Of a stretch of DNA of 64,000 bases, positions 44,534 through 53,851 are shown piece after piece. The stretch comes from Desulfosporosinus lacus DSM 15449 (GTDB taxonomy: Bacteria; Bacillota; Desulfitobacteriia; Desulfitobacteriales; Desulfitobacteriaceae): contig NZ_FQXJ01000005.1 in assembly GCF_900129935.1 (NCBI RefSeq), positions 1-64,000 of the forward strand, in the 5' to 3' direction. The notes beneath the pieces were generated by a model that ran no database searches, had not been told where the DNA came from, and saw only the letters and a program-made list of their open reading frames with translations. The first letter of the stretch is position 1; every line of letters starts with the position of its first letter. Both the position numbers and the translations under genes were made by a program.

Positions 44534-45676
44534 CTATAATATAGATTTAGGTTGGCTTTTTACAACTGCAATTGCTTCATCTTCAACGTAAGATAGGATT
44601 TTTTCAAGTACTGACATCAGTTTATTCTCAACCCCCGAGAAGTTCATAGCCGGCACATAGTAGGTTTCCAGTAAGTCATGAGTGGCCTTCGCTTTCTCAG
44701 AATTCTTAAGTGCTCTTGTTATATGTTGGTTAACTCGAATCTGACAACCCCGAATTTCATCGCCACAGTTTTTAATGAGCTCAGTATTATTAAGGCTTTG
44801 CTCGAAATTCAAGGGGATAACTTTGCCCTTAAAATTAGGAGTGTAAGCGTAGGGCTCACAATCAATGACCAAAGCAGTTTTAAGATCCGGAAGAATAATA
44901 AGGTCCAGTTGCTCGGGGTCAAGAGTATTATGGTAATATTCGATACTTAATCCATAGATTGCAGCCCGCTCCGCGATTCTGGAGAGGAAGGTTGACTTAC
45001 CTGTTCCAGGTTGCCCTTGTAATATGTAGAGCGTCTCAGTTTTATTTAGCAAAGTATCTATAAACTGGGTTTTTCCTTGTGGAGTATGACCCCAGGCAAA
45101 TAAATGTCGCTCTGTACCATGATTACTTGATGAAGCTTTAAAAATTTCTTTTTGTATCTTTAAGGTCAGTTGATTGATCTGACTCCAATCCTGGTATGTT
45201 GATATATAGTACTTCCATTCAGCTAAGGCAATTTTTGCTTCCTTTAAAGCGAAATAAGCTCTTTGAAAATAGCTTGTGACTTTCAAATTACAGTCTATGA
45301 TATTTTCTCTTGATTTCTTAATTATATCTTCCTTCCAGTATTCACCGAGATTAATTATTTCATCTACAGCACCTGGATTCTTCGGATCCACAATATGGGG
45401 CGCTGTTCCGTCCAGTAAGCCAATCTTAAGTTCAGGAATGACTAGCCCATCAATAGATCCGTTGTCTGACGAACAACAATGGTACTCAATATCATACCCC
45501 CGGTCTAACATGGATTGACCAATCTTTTTCATAAATGATGATTTACCTACGCCGGGTCCCCCTTTAAGGACAAAGATGTGGTTAGCGTTTTGTTCAATCA
45601 TATAATGGTAAAATGAATAGAAACCTTGTGATGTTACTGCTCCAGGAAATACCTTCTTAATATGTGCATTCGACAT
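44534..45676 (-). CDS. ATPase with two P-loop domains (PRK06851-like)
   Basis: 380 residues from an ATG behind GGAGGAG. Two similar halves each have a Walker A: LKGGPGVGKSSFMKKIG near residue 40 and LQGQPGTGKSTFLSRIA near 220. After each comes a similar block (GYDIEYHCCSSDNGSIDGLV and GLSIEYYHNTLDPEQLDLI) and a decoy-like ILPDLKTALVIDC or IPELKIGLLDGTAPH. So the protein is an internal duplication. It is found in spore-forming Firmicutes; its function is not known to me. Monocistronic, terminators on both sides. Confidence 0.75.
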   Translation of the reverse strand: MSNAHIKKVFPGAVTSQGFYSFYHYMIEQNANHIFVLKGGPGVGKSSFMKKIGQSMLDRGYDIEYHCCSSDNGSIDGLVIPELKIGLLDGTAPHIVDPKNPGAVDEIINLGEYWKEDIIKKSRENIIDCNLKVTSYFQRAYFALKEAKIALAEWKYYISTYQDWSQINQLTLKIQKEIFKASSSNHGTERHLFAWGHTPQGKTQFIDTLLNKTETLYILQGQPGTGKSTFLSRIAERAAIYGLSIEYYHNTLDPEQLDLIILPDLKTALVIDCEPYAYTPNFKGKVIPLNFEQSLNNTELIKNCGDEIRGCQIRVNQHITRALKNSEKAKATHDLLETYYVPAMNFSGVENKLMSVLEKILSYVEDEAIAVVKSQPKSIL

Positions 45677-45782
45677 ATAGTATACTCCTCCTTTATTGCA
45701 TCTGCATAACATTCCTATTCAGATAGGCAAGTTCATGTTCCGGATTTTAAAAATATCTAATCTTTTGAAAAGATCCGAATAC

Positions 45783-45812
45783 AAAAAGACCGACTAATTA
45801 GTCGGTCTTTTT
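45783..45812. terminator. Perfect palindrome terminator after the Fe-S oxidoreductase gene
   Basis: AAAAAGACCGACTAA and TTAGTCGGTCTTTTT form a 30-base perfect palindrome with T tracts on both strands, about 50 bases past the Fe-S oxidoreductase stop. Confidence 0.8.
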
Positions 45813-45864
45813 ATATTGGACATTCTTACACTTTTAAAATAAACACTCAAATCTAATGAGTAAA

Positions 45865-47907
45865 TTATAATGCTTTTTCTAAAATCTCAGCTACATCTAA
45901 TGCCTTTAATTCTTCCCCAACTTCACGAGCAGCTATGCCGTCAGCGAACATGGTGAGACAGAATGGGCACGCAGTTCCGACATAGTCTGGTTTTACAGCA
46001 ATGGCCTCATCGGTGCGCATTTCATTGATCCGTTGTCCTTCATGCTCTTCCAGCCACATTCGGCCTCCACCAGCACCGCAACAGAAACTCTTCTCGCCGG
46101 TGTGTGCCATTTCCTTGATATCCAGACCAACTGCTTTAAGCAATTCACGAGGTTGTTCGTAAATCTGATTGTAACGGCCCAGGTAACATGAATCGTGATA
46201 GGTGACGGTCTTTTTGTCCGCGTTAGACAGCTTGAGTTTTCCGGACTTAACTAGATCTAATAGGAATACGGTATGATGAATAACTTCAAAGTTACCGCCT
46301 AATTGTGGATATTCGTTCTTTAAGAAGTTATAGCAGTGAGGGCATTGAGTAATGATTTTTTTAACTCCGTAATTGTTCATAACTTCAATGTTCTCAGTGG
46401 CTAAAGAATAGAATAAATACTCGTTTCCTAATTTACGAGCTGAGTCACCACAGCATTTTTCTTCATTTCCCAAGATGGCAAAATGAACACCTGCAGCTTG
46501 GAGCAACTTAACAAGAGAAGCGGAAACTTTTTGATTGCGTGCATCAAATGCGCCTGAACATCCGGGCCAATATAAATACTCTGCCGTAGGATCTTCTTCG
46601 AAAGTTTTAACCCCAAGACCTGTAATAAAATCAGCACGTGTTGTCCAGCCAATACCCCATGGGTTTCCGTTATTCTCCATGTTTTTGAAAGCTAATTGTG
46701 CTTCAGCAGGGAATCTTGTCTCCATAAGGACGAGATTACGACGCATATCAATCGTTTTATCAACATGTTCTACGAACACAGGACATTGTTGCTCGCAAGA
46801 ACGACATGTGGTACAAGCCCAAAGGTCATCTTCAGGTATCACTTCACCAATGAGTGCCCGACCAGTCCATTCTTCCGTCTCTTCAGACTCGCTTGCTGCG
46901 GCAGCTTCTTGGCCGGCAGCTTGAGCTAAGACTTTATTTTGAGCTTGAACAGCAGCACCCGTTTCTTCCATAAGAACTCGCATATCTTGGATAATGCGTT
47001 TCGGGTTAAGGTGTTTACCGCTCAAGTATGCGGGACAGTTATCTTGGCAACGTCCGCAACGTAAACAAACATCTGTATTAAACAATGCCTTCCAGGAAAA
47101 CTCACGCAATTGGCTTTTGCCAAAGGTTTCCAGGCTTTCATCTTCAAAGTCAATCGGCTCAGGAATACCAATCGGGCCACGGTTGCGGAAGAACTGATTG
47201 AGTGGACCCAACAGTACATGGAAAAGCTTAGAGTATGGGAAATAAGCAATGAATGCCATCGCTAAGGCGAGATGTAACCACCAGAGGAAAACGTGTAAGG
47301 ACAAAAGTTGAGCTTCATTAAGCATAGCTTTTAGCGGGATAGACATCCATTGTCCGACAAAAGCATACCCAGCCCAAGGATCCGGTACTACAGCGATGCG
47401 TGCCCCTTGGATGACAAAGCCTGTTAATAAAATGGTGAATAATAAGACAAGTGTTATTGCATCGTCAGGTTTATTATCTAAACGATCCGGCCTTTGGATA
47501 TACCGACGGTATGCTGCAACAACGATTCCTATCAGAGCTGCAAGTCCAAACAAGTTTGCTGTTACTTTAATGAAAAGGTAAAGCCAACCGTGGAAAATGT
47601 TTAGGGCGAAATCTGCTTGAAGAGTGATAATGGCTGTTGCAAAAGCTAAAAACAAAAATCCATAGAAAATTCCAGCATGCATCAGACCCGGATAAGCATC
47701 TTTAAGAATTCGTTTGTGGGCAAAGGTGTAAACTATTACGTCTTTGATTCCTGGCCAAACGTCTTTCCATCGATTATCAGGTTGTCCTAATTTCCAAAGC
47801 TTAACTCGTTTATACACTCCATAAACGAAGATAGCAAGTGCAATGATAAAGAATAAATAAAGCCAATGATGTCCTTCAACGTTCCAATACACTTGACGTG
47901 TTGCCAT
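45865..47907 (-). CDS. Membrane Fe-S oxidoreductase linked to ETF (HdrD-like, quinone-reducing)
   Basis: 680 residues. About five membrane helices in the first 230 residues look like the b-type cytochrome domain of nitrate-reductase gamma subunits. Next come two 4Fe-4S motifs, CLRCGRCQDNCP and CTTCRSCEQQCP, and two CCG domains (KCCGDSARKLG, FCCGAGGGRMW) as in HdrD/GlcF. With etfB and etfA directly upstream, it fits the ETF:menaquinone oxidoreductase, which passes electrons from acyl-CoA or other flavin dehydrogenases to the quinone pool. It is the third gene of the etfBA operon. Confidence 0.9.
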   Translation of the reverse strand: MATRQVYWNVEGHHWLYLFFIIALAIFVYGVYKRVKLWKLGQPDNRWKDVWPGIKDVIVYTFAHKRILKDAYPGLMHAGIFYGFLFLAFATAIITLQADFALNIFHGWLYLFIKVTANLFGLAALIGIVVAAYRRYIQRPDRLDNKPDDAITLVLLFTILLTGFVIQGARIAVVPDPWAGYAFVGQWMSIPLKAMLNEAQLLSLHVFLWWLHLALAMAFIAYFPYSKLFHVLLGPLNQFFRNRGPIGIPEPIDFEDESLETFGKSQLREFSWKALFNTDVCLRCGRCQDNCPAYLSGKHLNPKRIIQDMRVLMEETGAAVQAQNKVLAQAAGQEAAAASESEETEEWTGRALIGEVIPEDDLWACTTCRSCEQQCPVFVEHVDKTIDMRRNLVLMETRFPAEAQLAFKNMENNGNPWGIGWTTRADFITGLGVKTFEEDPTAEYLYWPGCSGAFDARNQKVSASLVKLLQAAGVHFAILGNEEKCCGDSARKLGNEYLFYSLATENIEVMNNYGVKKIITQCPHCYNFLKNEYPQLGGNFEVIHHTVFLLDLVKSGKLKLSNADKKTVTYHDSCYLGRYNQIYEQPRELLKAVGLDIKEMAHTGEKSFCCGAGGGRMWLEEHEGQRINEMRTDEAIAVKPDYVGTACPFCLTMFADGIAAREVGEELKALDVAEILEKAL

Positions 47908-47970
47908 TCTTTCCTCTCCTTACCCTATTTAAGGAAGCGCCTTGAGAGGCGCTTCGCTAAATGTTATTCC

Positions 47971-48960
47971 TTATTCATTAACTAATTTCTTAAACTCTTC
48001 AGTTAGTAAGGGAACGACTTCAAATAGGTCGCCAACAATACCGTAATCCGCAACATTAAAGATGTTAGCTTCAGGGTCTTTGTTAATGGCTACAATGAAT
48101 TTTGAGGATCCCATACCAGCCAAGTGCTGGATTGCTCCGGAAATTCCGCAAGCGATATAAAGAGTCGGGGCAACAGTTTTACCTGTTTGTCCAACTTGGA
48201 ATTTGTGTTCTTTCCAACCAGAGTCTACTGCAGCGCGTGAAGCTCCGACAGCTGCACCGACTACATCAGCCAAATCTTCTAGAATGTTATAATTCTCAGG
48301 ACCTTTCATGCCGCGTCCACCAGAAACAATGATGTTTGCCTCAGTAAGCTCTGGACGCTTAGAAGCAGCAATTGCTACTTCCTTAAGAATAGCCACTAAG
48401 TCAGCAGCATCGATCTCTGCTGCTTCTTTAACTACCTCAGCTTGACGAGCAGCATCTGGAGCTGCTACTGGGAAGGTATTAGGACGAATCGTAGCCATAA
48501 TCGGACGAACATTTGAGGTGAGATGAGCAAATGCTTTACCTGCATAAATGGGGCGTTTGAAGGTTAAGAAGCTATTAGAATCCGCTTCCATACCTGTGCA
48601 GTCTGAAGCCAAGCCAACTCCAAGACGTTGGGCCAAACGTGGAGCCAAATCTTTACCGACGGCAGTATTTCCAATTAAAACAGCCTGAGGCTCTTCTTTT
48701 CGGATGAGCTTATTGAGCACGGAGGTATAAGCTCCTGTGGTATATTCAGCCAACTTTGCATCATCAATCAGTATTACTTTGTCTGCTCCGCTAGCGGCAA
48801 CAGTCGCAGCAAGTTCGTCAATACCTTGTCCGAGCACAACTGCTACTACTGGCTCCCCTGTTGCATCAGCAATTTTACGAGCTTGGCTGAGAAGTTCTAA
48901 TGAAACTTTACGAATTTGCAAGTTGCGTTGTTCGACAATAATCATAATCCCTTTAGCCAT
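47971..48960 (-). CDS. etfA: Electron transfer flavoprotein alpha subunit
   Basis: 329 residues with the C-terminal FAD-binding segment [20 protein letters not shown] and the N-terminal alpha/beta domain ([14 protein letters not shown]). It pairs with EtfB to carry electrons between dehydrogenases and the membrane Fe-S oxidoreductase encoded next. It follows etfB by 14 bases with AGGGAGG as ribosome site. Confidence 0.96.
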   Translation of the reverse strand: MAKGIMIIVEQRNLQIRKVSLELLSQARKIADATGEPVVAVVLGQGIDELAATVAASGADKVILIDDAKLAEYTTGAYTSVLNKLIRKEEPQAVLIGNTAVGKDLAPRLAQRLGVGLASDCTGMEADSNSFLTFKRPIYAGKAFAHLTSNVRPIMATIRPNTFPVAAPDAARQAEVVKEAAEIDAADLVAILKEVAIAASKRPELTEANIIVSGGRGMKGPENYNILEDLADVVGAAVGASRAAVDSGWKEHKFQVGQTGKTVAPTLYIACGISGAIQHLAGMGSSKFIVAINKDPEANIFNVADYGIVGDLFEVVPLLTEEFKKLVNE

Positions 48961-48974
48961 GTTAATTCCTCCCT

Positions 48975-49748
48975 TTACAGAACCTTAGCTTCTTCACGCA
49001 AGAGTTTTGCTAATTCATTTGCAGCTTGTGCCGCATCACCGGCAAGTTTTCGTCCACCTTGGCGAGGAGTAGGTAAACTGTATTCATTAATAATCATCTT
49101 TGGCGACAAATCTCCAGCGCTTAATCCAAGATCAGCAAGGGTTAAAGTTTGTAACGGTTTCTTTTTAGCCTTCATAATGCCTGCAACAGATGGATAGCGA
49201 GGTTCGTTCAACCCTTTTTGGGCAGTTATTACAGCTGGGAAACTAACTTCAATCGTCTCAGTTCCGCCATCAATTTCACGAGTTGCAGTTGCTTGTGTTC
49301 CAGCAACTTCGAGCTTAAGAACGCTACTGACCGAAGGAATACTTAATGCCTCTGCTAAACGAACTGCGATTTGGCTTGCACCATCATCAATAGCAATACG
49401 TCCAACTAAAATGACATCATATGGAACTTGAGCAATCGCTTTTGCCAAGATCTGAGCTCGACCATACTCATCAGTATTGTCTACTTCAGGATCGTTAACC
49501 AATATACCTTTATCTATTCCCATCGCCAATGCAGTGCGGATGGCTTCTTGTGCACGAGGACCTCCCATACTTACGACGGTCACTTCGCCACCAAACTTTT
49601 CCTTAAGCCTAATTCCTTCTTCAATGGCAAACTCATCGTAAGGGTTGATAATTAAATTAACCCCATTGGCATCGATTTTACCGTTACCATCTAATACGAT
49701 TTTAGCCTCAGTATCAAATGTTTGTTTGATGAAAACGACAATATTCAC
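48975..49748 (-). CDS. etfB: Electron transfer flavoprotein beta subunit
   Basis: 257 residues: NIVVFIKQTFDTEAKIVLDG start, VVSMGGPRAQEAIRTALAMG and the family signature GLNEPRYPSVAGIMKAKKK. First gene of etfB-etfA-Fe-S oxidoreductase. About 700 bases of non-coding DNA precede it, which is long for a simple promoter. Confidence 0.96.
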   Translation of the reverse strand: MNIVVFIKQTFDTEAKIVLDGNGKIDANGVNLIINPYDEFAIEEGIRLKEKFGGEVTVVSMGGPRAQEAIRTALAMGIDKGILVNDPEVDNTDEYGRAQILAKAIAQVPYDVILVGRIAIDDGASQIAVRLAEALSIPSVSSVLKLEVAGTQATATREIDGGTETIEVSFPAVITAQKGLNEPRYPSVAGIMKAKKKPLQTLTLADLGLSAGDLSPKMIINEYSLPTPRQGGRKLAGDAAQAANELAKLLREEAKVL

Positions 49749-50278
49749 ACTGTTTCCCCCTTACTGCAACAAAATTAATACTTTCAGAATATGACTCTTG
49801 ATAACAATGCATTAAAACTCACTGATACCTGTGATAGACGAGGTGACGAGCCTCACTCAAGATTACTTCGTCTCTGACTGATAAAGTCCTCCTCCATTAG
49901 ACAACAACAATGAAATCTTTCATAACACCCCCCATAAATGCGTGAGAAGGAATTTATTTTCCAACACAAGTATTGTAGACTCTGACTAGACACAGGCTAA
50001 GCAGAGTTACCAGCAAAATCCCTGGATATAACTCACGAATATGATTTGTTTCACATATGCAATTAATAGATTAACAACAATACAACCATGACTTGAAGTT
50101 TATAGTAACAAAATGCACAATCTATAATGCTACCTTCTTCTCACAAAATAAGACTAGCATTGTGTGCTCAATAAGTCAATATGACCATAATTAAGAAATC
50201 TTATAGCGAATTTATTCATAAAATGAATTTTCAAATAAACTCACTCTAAGTCCTTATTATATACCACATTTTAACAAG

Positions 50279-50301
50279 TGTTGTCAGGATTGGTGATAAC
50301 A
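50279..50301. promoter_or_regulatory. Palindromic possible regulator site upstream of etfB
   Basis: TGTTGTCA and TGATAACA (seven of eight complementary) flank GGATTGG. It lies about 530 bases before etfB on the minus strand and about 520 bases before the Crp/Fnr gene, so which gene it serves is unclear. Confidence 0.3.
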
Positions 50302-50422
50302 AATATATTTGTCTTTTCAGATTATTCGACCAATACACGCCAAATCCTTCTTTGTCGACAACTATATTTTAAATAGATACATTATCAAATGTTATCGAAG
50401 CGGTTAATGGTTTATATCTATA

Positions 50423-50454
50423 AGGAGGAGTAAGTTTTTATGCTTACTCCTCCT
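50423..50454. terminator. Hairpin downstream of the 41-residue gene
   Basis: AGGAGGAGTAAG (50423-50434) and CTTACTCCTCCT (50443-50454) pair perfectly. It lies 12 bases past the stop of the small minus-strand gene. On the plus strand the same stem hides a ribosome-site sequence before a nine-codon frame. Confidence 0.5.
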
Positions 50455-50465
50455 CTTGTAAAGTT

Positions 50466-50591
50466 TTAAGTGGTTTTATGGGGTAACGTTTTTTGAATAT
50501 TACGTTCTTTATGTGTGTCAAACTCCTGATAATGAGGATCTCTAACTGTGACTGATGCTTTTGCACGTGATACTTTTTTATGAGCTCCCAT
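50466..50591 (-). CDS. Small basic protein, 41 residues
   Basis: ATG with AAAGGGTGG upstream. Product MGAHKKVSRAKASVTVRDPH continues YQEFDTHKERNIQKTLPHKT, basic and hydrophilic, without membrane or signal segment. It has a hairpin directly after it and a clear start, supporting a real gene. No family was recognised. Confidence 0.5.
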   Translation of the reverse strand: MGAHKKVSRAKASVTVRDPHYQEFDTHKERNIQKTLPHKTT

Positions 50592-50820
50592 TACAATCCA
50601 CCCTTTCCACTTATCAAGCGAAACTTGAAACTAGTTTTCCCGAATCAAACAATGCTATTCTAATCCGAATATGTAAATAATGTAAGATGGTTCAAATTCT
50701 TTTATTACAGACTTCAAGGAAGCTTCTCAAAAACTCTCTGCTGTCATGCTATAATAGTAAAAACAAATTCTAAAATAATGATTATGCGTAAGGAACTCTC
50801 AATTATGGCGGAGGGATAAA

Positions 50821-51537
50821 ATGATCAATGAACAACAACTGGGAGACTTATTAGCCAATAAACTTTTTTCCGGTAAAATGACCCCTGACTTTATTCATTT
50901 TTGCCTTACCCATGGGCGAATTCGTCGTTATGCTTCCAAACAATATCTTTATTTCTCAGGGGATGAAGGAAACACTGTCTATTTCCTCATATCAGGCAGA
51001 ATTCGGCTCTACCTAATGGGTGAGTACACTGAGAAAATAATTCGTGTCCTTAATCCTCCAGTTTTTTTTCCGGAGATAATACTTGACGGAAAACCCTATC
51101 CCCATGCTGCACTTTGCATAGAGGAGACAGAAGTATTAGCTATAGACCGGCAAACATTTATGCGATTTATGGAAAAAAATCCATCCTTACTCTGGATTTT
51201 TTACTGTGAACTTGCTCTGGATTTACGTCGTTCCTACAGACAAATTAGAAATCTGTCCCTGGGAGATGCGCGTTTACGCTTAGGTGCCAAACTTTTTGCT
51301 CTGGCTCATGTGCATGGTCAGCAAGCTAAGAATGGTGTAATAATTACTATTCCTCTTTCTGCGACAGAACTTGCGGGGATGTGCAGCCTTGCTCGAGAAT
51401 CTGTTAGCCGTATTCTAGCAGAGTTGAAAGAAGCCACAATTATTGAGATTAAGAAAAAGAATATAACGGTTTTGGATATGGAAAATTTACGAATATGGAT
51501 TCACGAGCGAGCTGCCCGATCTCGCTCTCTAGACTAA
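50821..51537 (+). CDS. Crp/Fnr-family transcriptional regulator
   Basis: 238 residues: N-terminal cyclic-nucleotide-like effector domain (about 25-130, with GNTVYFLISGRIRLYLMGE), a long dimer helix, and a C-terminal winged helix with SATELAGMCSLARESVSRIL. There are no clustered N-terminal cysteines for an Fnr-type Fe-S centre, so the ligand may be small-molecule or redox. TATAAT at 50750-50755 gives a probable -10; no clear -35, as in activated promoters. Its 3' end overlaps the convergent Fe-S gene by nine bases. Confidence 0.9.
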   Translation: MINEQQLGDLLANKLFSGKMTPDFIHFCLTHGRIRRYASKQYLYFSGDEGNTVYFLISGRIRLYLMGEYTEKIIRVLNPPVFFPEIILDGKPYPHAALCIEETEVLAIDRQTFMRFMEKNPSLLWIFYCELALDLRRSYRQIRNLSLGDARLRLGAKLFALAHVHGQQAKNGVIITIPLSATELAGMCSLARESVSRILAELKEATIIEIKKKNITVLDMENLRIWIHERAARSRSLD

Positions 51538-52128
51538 ATCCGTTCTATTTTCAAGAAAATGGGTTAACCTCTCTTGAGCCAGTCCATTTTTAATATAATT
51601 TTGGATTGTTTCGAGGACCCAGGCAATTACTTCCTCATTAGTTGAGACTTGTCCGGCGAAGGATGCAAATCGAGGGTGTCGCCCTACTCTCCCGCCAATA
51701 CGCAAATTCCAACCACTCTCACCTTTAGTTAATGTCCCTGAAGGGCAAAGGCTTTGACAATTCCCACAGGAAAGGCACCGATTATTATCTATGACGATTC
51801 CATTTTGTTCTAAGGTTATAGCACCTTCTAAGCAAGAACGAACACACGCGTTACATTCAGTACAGGGTGCCTCAGTAATTTGAGGAGTTACATATCCAGA
51901 AATTCCGAAGTCTTTTATATCAGGTTGAGAACAACCATTGGGACAACCTGCAATGCAAATTTTTGGAATATGGTGATGAAGTACTTGCCCAAATTTCCTT
52001 TCAAGTGTTTCCTGAATGTTTAACTCAGCTAGGTTCGTTCTCAAAGCTTCGAAAAGAGTATTCCAATTGCGAGCTAATTTCGGACAATTCGGACGACAGT
52101 GTTCTAGCTGAAATCCAGACTGTTTCAT
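51529..52128 (-). CDS. Small Fe-S protein with sulfite-reductase-like cysteines and two 4Fe-4S motifs
   Basis: 199 residues. Cys11, Cys15, Cys58, Cys62 and Cys66 sit in NCPKLARN and CIAGCPNGCSQPD, the nitrite/sulfite reductase 4Fe-4S-siroheme region. Two ferredoxin motifs follow: CTECNACVRSC (89-99) and CLSCGNCQSLC (118-128). The catalytic ferredoxin-like halves of real sulfite reductase are missing, so it probably transfers electrons or is a reduced form of an Fsr-like protein. Product not otherwise identified. A CRP-like palindrome lies 77 bases upstream. Confidence 0.85.
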   Translation of the reverse strand: MKQSGFQLEHCRPNCPKLARNWNTLFEALRTNLAELNIQETLERKFGQVLHHHIPKICIAGCPNGCSQPDIKDFGISGYVTPQITEAPCTECNACVRSCLEGAITLEQNGIVIDNNRCLSCGNCQSLCPSGTLTKGESGWNLRIGGRVGRHPRFASFAGQVSTNEEVIAWVLETIQNYIKNGLAQERLTHFLENRTDLV

Positions 52129-52204
52129 TTTTATTCCTCCCGAAATAATCTAAGGCTTGCCTTTATCTTTCTGAGGTAGTTTAGCAAATATACAATCATT
52201 TTGG

Positions 52205-52220
52205 TGTGGTTTTAATCACA
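52205..52220 (-). promoter_or_regulatory. CRP-like binding site upstream of the Fe-S gene
   Basis: The 16-base sequence TGTGGTTTTAATCACA fits TGTGA-N6-TCACA with one mismatch. It is centred 84.5 bases upstream of the first base of the Fe-S gene. A TAAACT at 52178-52183 would place it at about -41.5, the class II activator position. The Crp/Fnr regulator encoded convergently next door is the obvious candidate. Confidence 0.6.
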
Positions 52221-52236
52221 CAGTATTTTTTTGGTA

Positions 52237-52299
52237 AATATAAGAAAGATATCACTGTGGTAACCCGAAGATTTACCCTAGTGATATCTTTCTTATATT
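52237..52299 (-). terminator. Long hairpin after phoU
   Basis: Arms of 20 bases at 52237-52256 and 52280-52299 (core AAGAAAGATATCACT / AGTGATATCTTTCTT) are perfectly complementary, and GGTAA/TTACC extends the stem inside. It follows the phoU stop by about 40 bases on the minus strand. T tract is weak. It likely ends the pst-phoU transcript. Confidence 0.6.
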
Positions 52300-52339
52300 C
52301 TAACGTCATATATTAAATCGTTTTCAGTTAGTGTTAACT

Positions 52340-52999
52340 TTATTCGTTTAAATCCATTCTCTTCCCATTACAAATATAGACGATCTCTTCAGCGATATTT
52401 GTACAGTAATCTCCAAGTCGCTCTAAAAAACGACTGGCAAAGAGAAGGTAATTAGCTTGTGTCACCTTGTTAGGGTCTTCCATCATAATGGTCCTTAGTT
52501 CACCAAAAACTCCAGAGTAGATTTTATCAATTTCATCATCCATTAACGCCATTTCTGCTGCGGCACCACAATCTTCGTTGATATAGGCCTTCAATCCAAT
52601 GTTAATCATCTCTTGCACCAAAGCACTCATGCGAGGGATGTCAACCAAGGGCTTTATCAATTCATCCTGACCTATTCTTATAGTTACCTTTGCAAGATCA
52701 ACAGACAGATCACCCATTCGTTCAAGGTATATAGAAATTTTAAACCCAGCCACAAGCTTGCGTAAATCACGAGCAAAGGGTTGCTGTGTAGCTATAAGAA
52801 GAATACATTTTTCTTCAATTATTGCTTGCAAATCATTAAGGTCCAAATCCTTTACTACAATTGAGTTTGCTAATTCTAGATTTTGATTAATCAAAGAACT
52901 GACCGCAAGAGCTATTTGTTGGTTAACCAAGTTTCCCATTTCTAGAATATTGGCGCGCAATTCCTCTAATTCATGATCGAATTTCTGACGAGTCGGCAT
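52340..52999 (-). CDS. phoU: Phosphate transport regulator PhoU
   Basis: 219 residues of two three-helix bundles with the PhoU metal-binding motifs: RMGDLSVDLAKVTIR and ERLGDYCTNIAEEIVY. PhoU relays the state of the Pst transporter to the Pho signalling system. Last gene of the pst operon, 67 bases after pstB, then a hairpin. Confidence 0.94.
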   Translation of the reverse strand: MPTRQKFDHELEELRANILEMGNLVNQQIALAVSSLINQNLELANSIVVKDLDLNDLQAIIEEKCILLIATQQPFARDLRKLVAGFKISIYLERMGDLSVDLAKVTIRIGQDELIKPLVDIPRMSALVQEMINIGLKAYINEDCGAAAEMALMDDEIDKIYSGVFGELRTIMMEDPNKVTQANYLLFASRFLERLGDYCTNIAEEIVYICNGKRMDLNE

Positions 53000-53066
53000 T
53001 TAGTATTCCTCCTCTCTTATTAAGTTCTTTATATTATACAACTGCTTCTAATTTAATTGGAACCCC

Positions 53067-53819
53067 TTACCCAAACCGCCCGGAAATATAATCTTCCGTT
53101 TTTTTCTTAGCTGGCCGGGTAAATAGGACACTCGTTACATCTTCTTCAATTAAATCACCGCTCAAGAAAAATGCAGTTCGATCTGAAACACGAGAGGCTT
53201 GATGCATATTATGTGTAACAATGATAATTGTATATTTGTCTTTTAACTCAGAAATAAGCTCTTCAATCTTCATGGTAGAGATGGGATCAAGCGCCGACGT
53301 CGGTTCATCCATTAACAAAATTTCAGGACCCACAGCCAATAGGCGTGCAATACAAAGCCGTTGTTGCTGACCGCCAGACAGACCCAGTGCAGATTCATGC
53401 AAGCGATCTTTAACTTCATTCCATAAGGCTGCATCCTTTAAACTTGTCTCAACTATTTCACTCAATTTTTTCTTGTCAGTTTCCCCATGAATACGCGGAC
53501 CATAAGCAACATTTTCAAAAACTGACTTAGGAAAGGGATTAGGATTTTGAAAGACCATTCCTACCTTTTTTCTTAGTAAGACAACATCTGTACCGGTAGC
53601 ATAAATATCCTGCCCATCAATCTTTACTTGACCCGTAATCTTCACACTGGGGATTAGATCCTGCATCCGATTGAGCGTGCGCAAAAAAGTGGATTTGCCA
53701 CAGCCGGAGGGACCTATTAGAGCTGTCACACTTCTTTCCTTCATTGCTATGCCTATGTTATTTAAGGCCTGCTGATCGCCGTAAAAAAGGTCGAGTTTAT
53801 TGACCACGATCTTATCCAT
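53067..53819 (-). CDS. pstB: Phosphate ABC transporter ATP-binding protein PstB
   Basis: 250 residues: Walker [16 protein letters not shown], signature [16 protein letters not shown], Walker [13 protein letters not shown] and H-loop [11 protein letters not shown], with the PstB-type [17 protein letters not shown]. It powers phosphate uptake with PstC and PstA. Between pstA and phoU. Confidence 0.97.
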   Translation of the reverse strand: MDKIVVNKLDLFYGDQQALNNIGIAMKERSVTALIGPSGCGKSTFLRTLNRMQDLIPSVKITGQVKIDGQDIYATGTDVVLLRKKVGMVFQNPNPFPKSVFENVAYGPRIHGETDKKKLSEIVETSLKDAALWNEVKDRLHESALGLSGGQQQRLCIARLLAVGPEILLMDEPTSALDPISTMKIEELISELKDKYTIIIVTHNMHQASRVSDRTAFFLSGDLIEEDVTSVLFTRPAKKKTEDYISGRFG

Positions 53820-53851
53820 ATCAACTTCTCCTTATATCCATGTATAAAATG

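Larger units (their letters stand above)
49749..50465. other. Non-coding region upstream of the etf operon
   Basis: 717 bases without a supported gene. They hold a palindrome at 50279-50301, a hairpin at 50423-50454 and AT-rich DNA likely to contain the etf promoter. No classical FNR site (TTGAT-N4-ATCAA) was found. Nothing else could be assigned. Confidence 0.5.

Noticed and set aside
50431-50470. Nine-codon plus-strand frame MLTPPLVKF whose ribosome site is paired with its own codons
   Set aside because: The same bases form the hairpin after the minus-strand small gene, so a terminator explains the pattern; no downstream plus-strand gene is close enough to be controlled.
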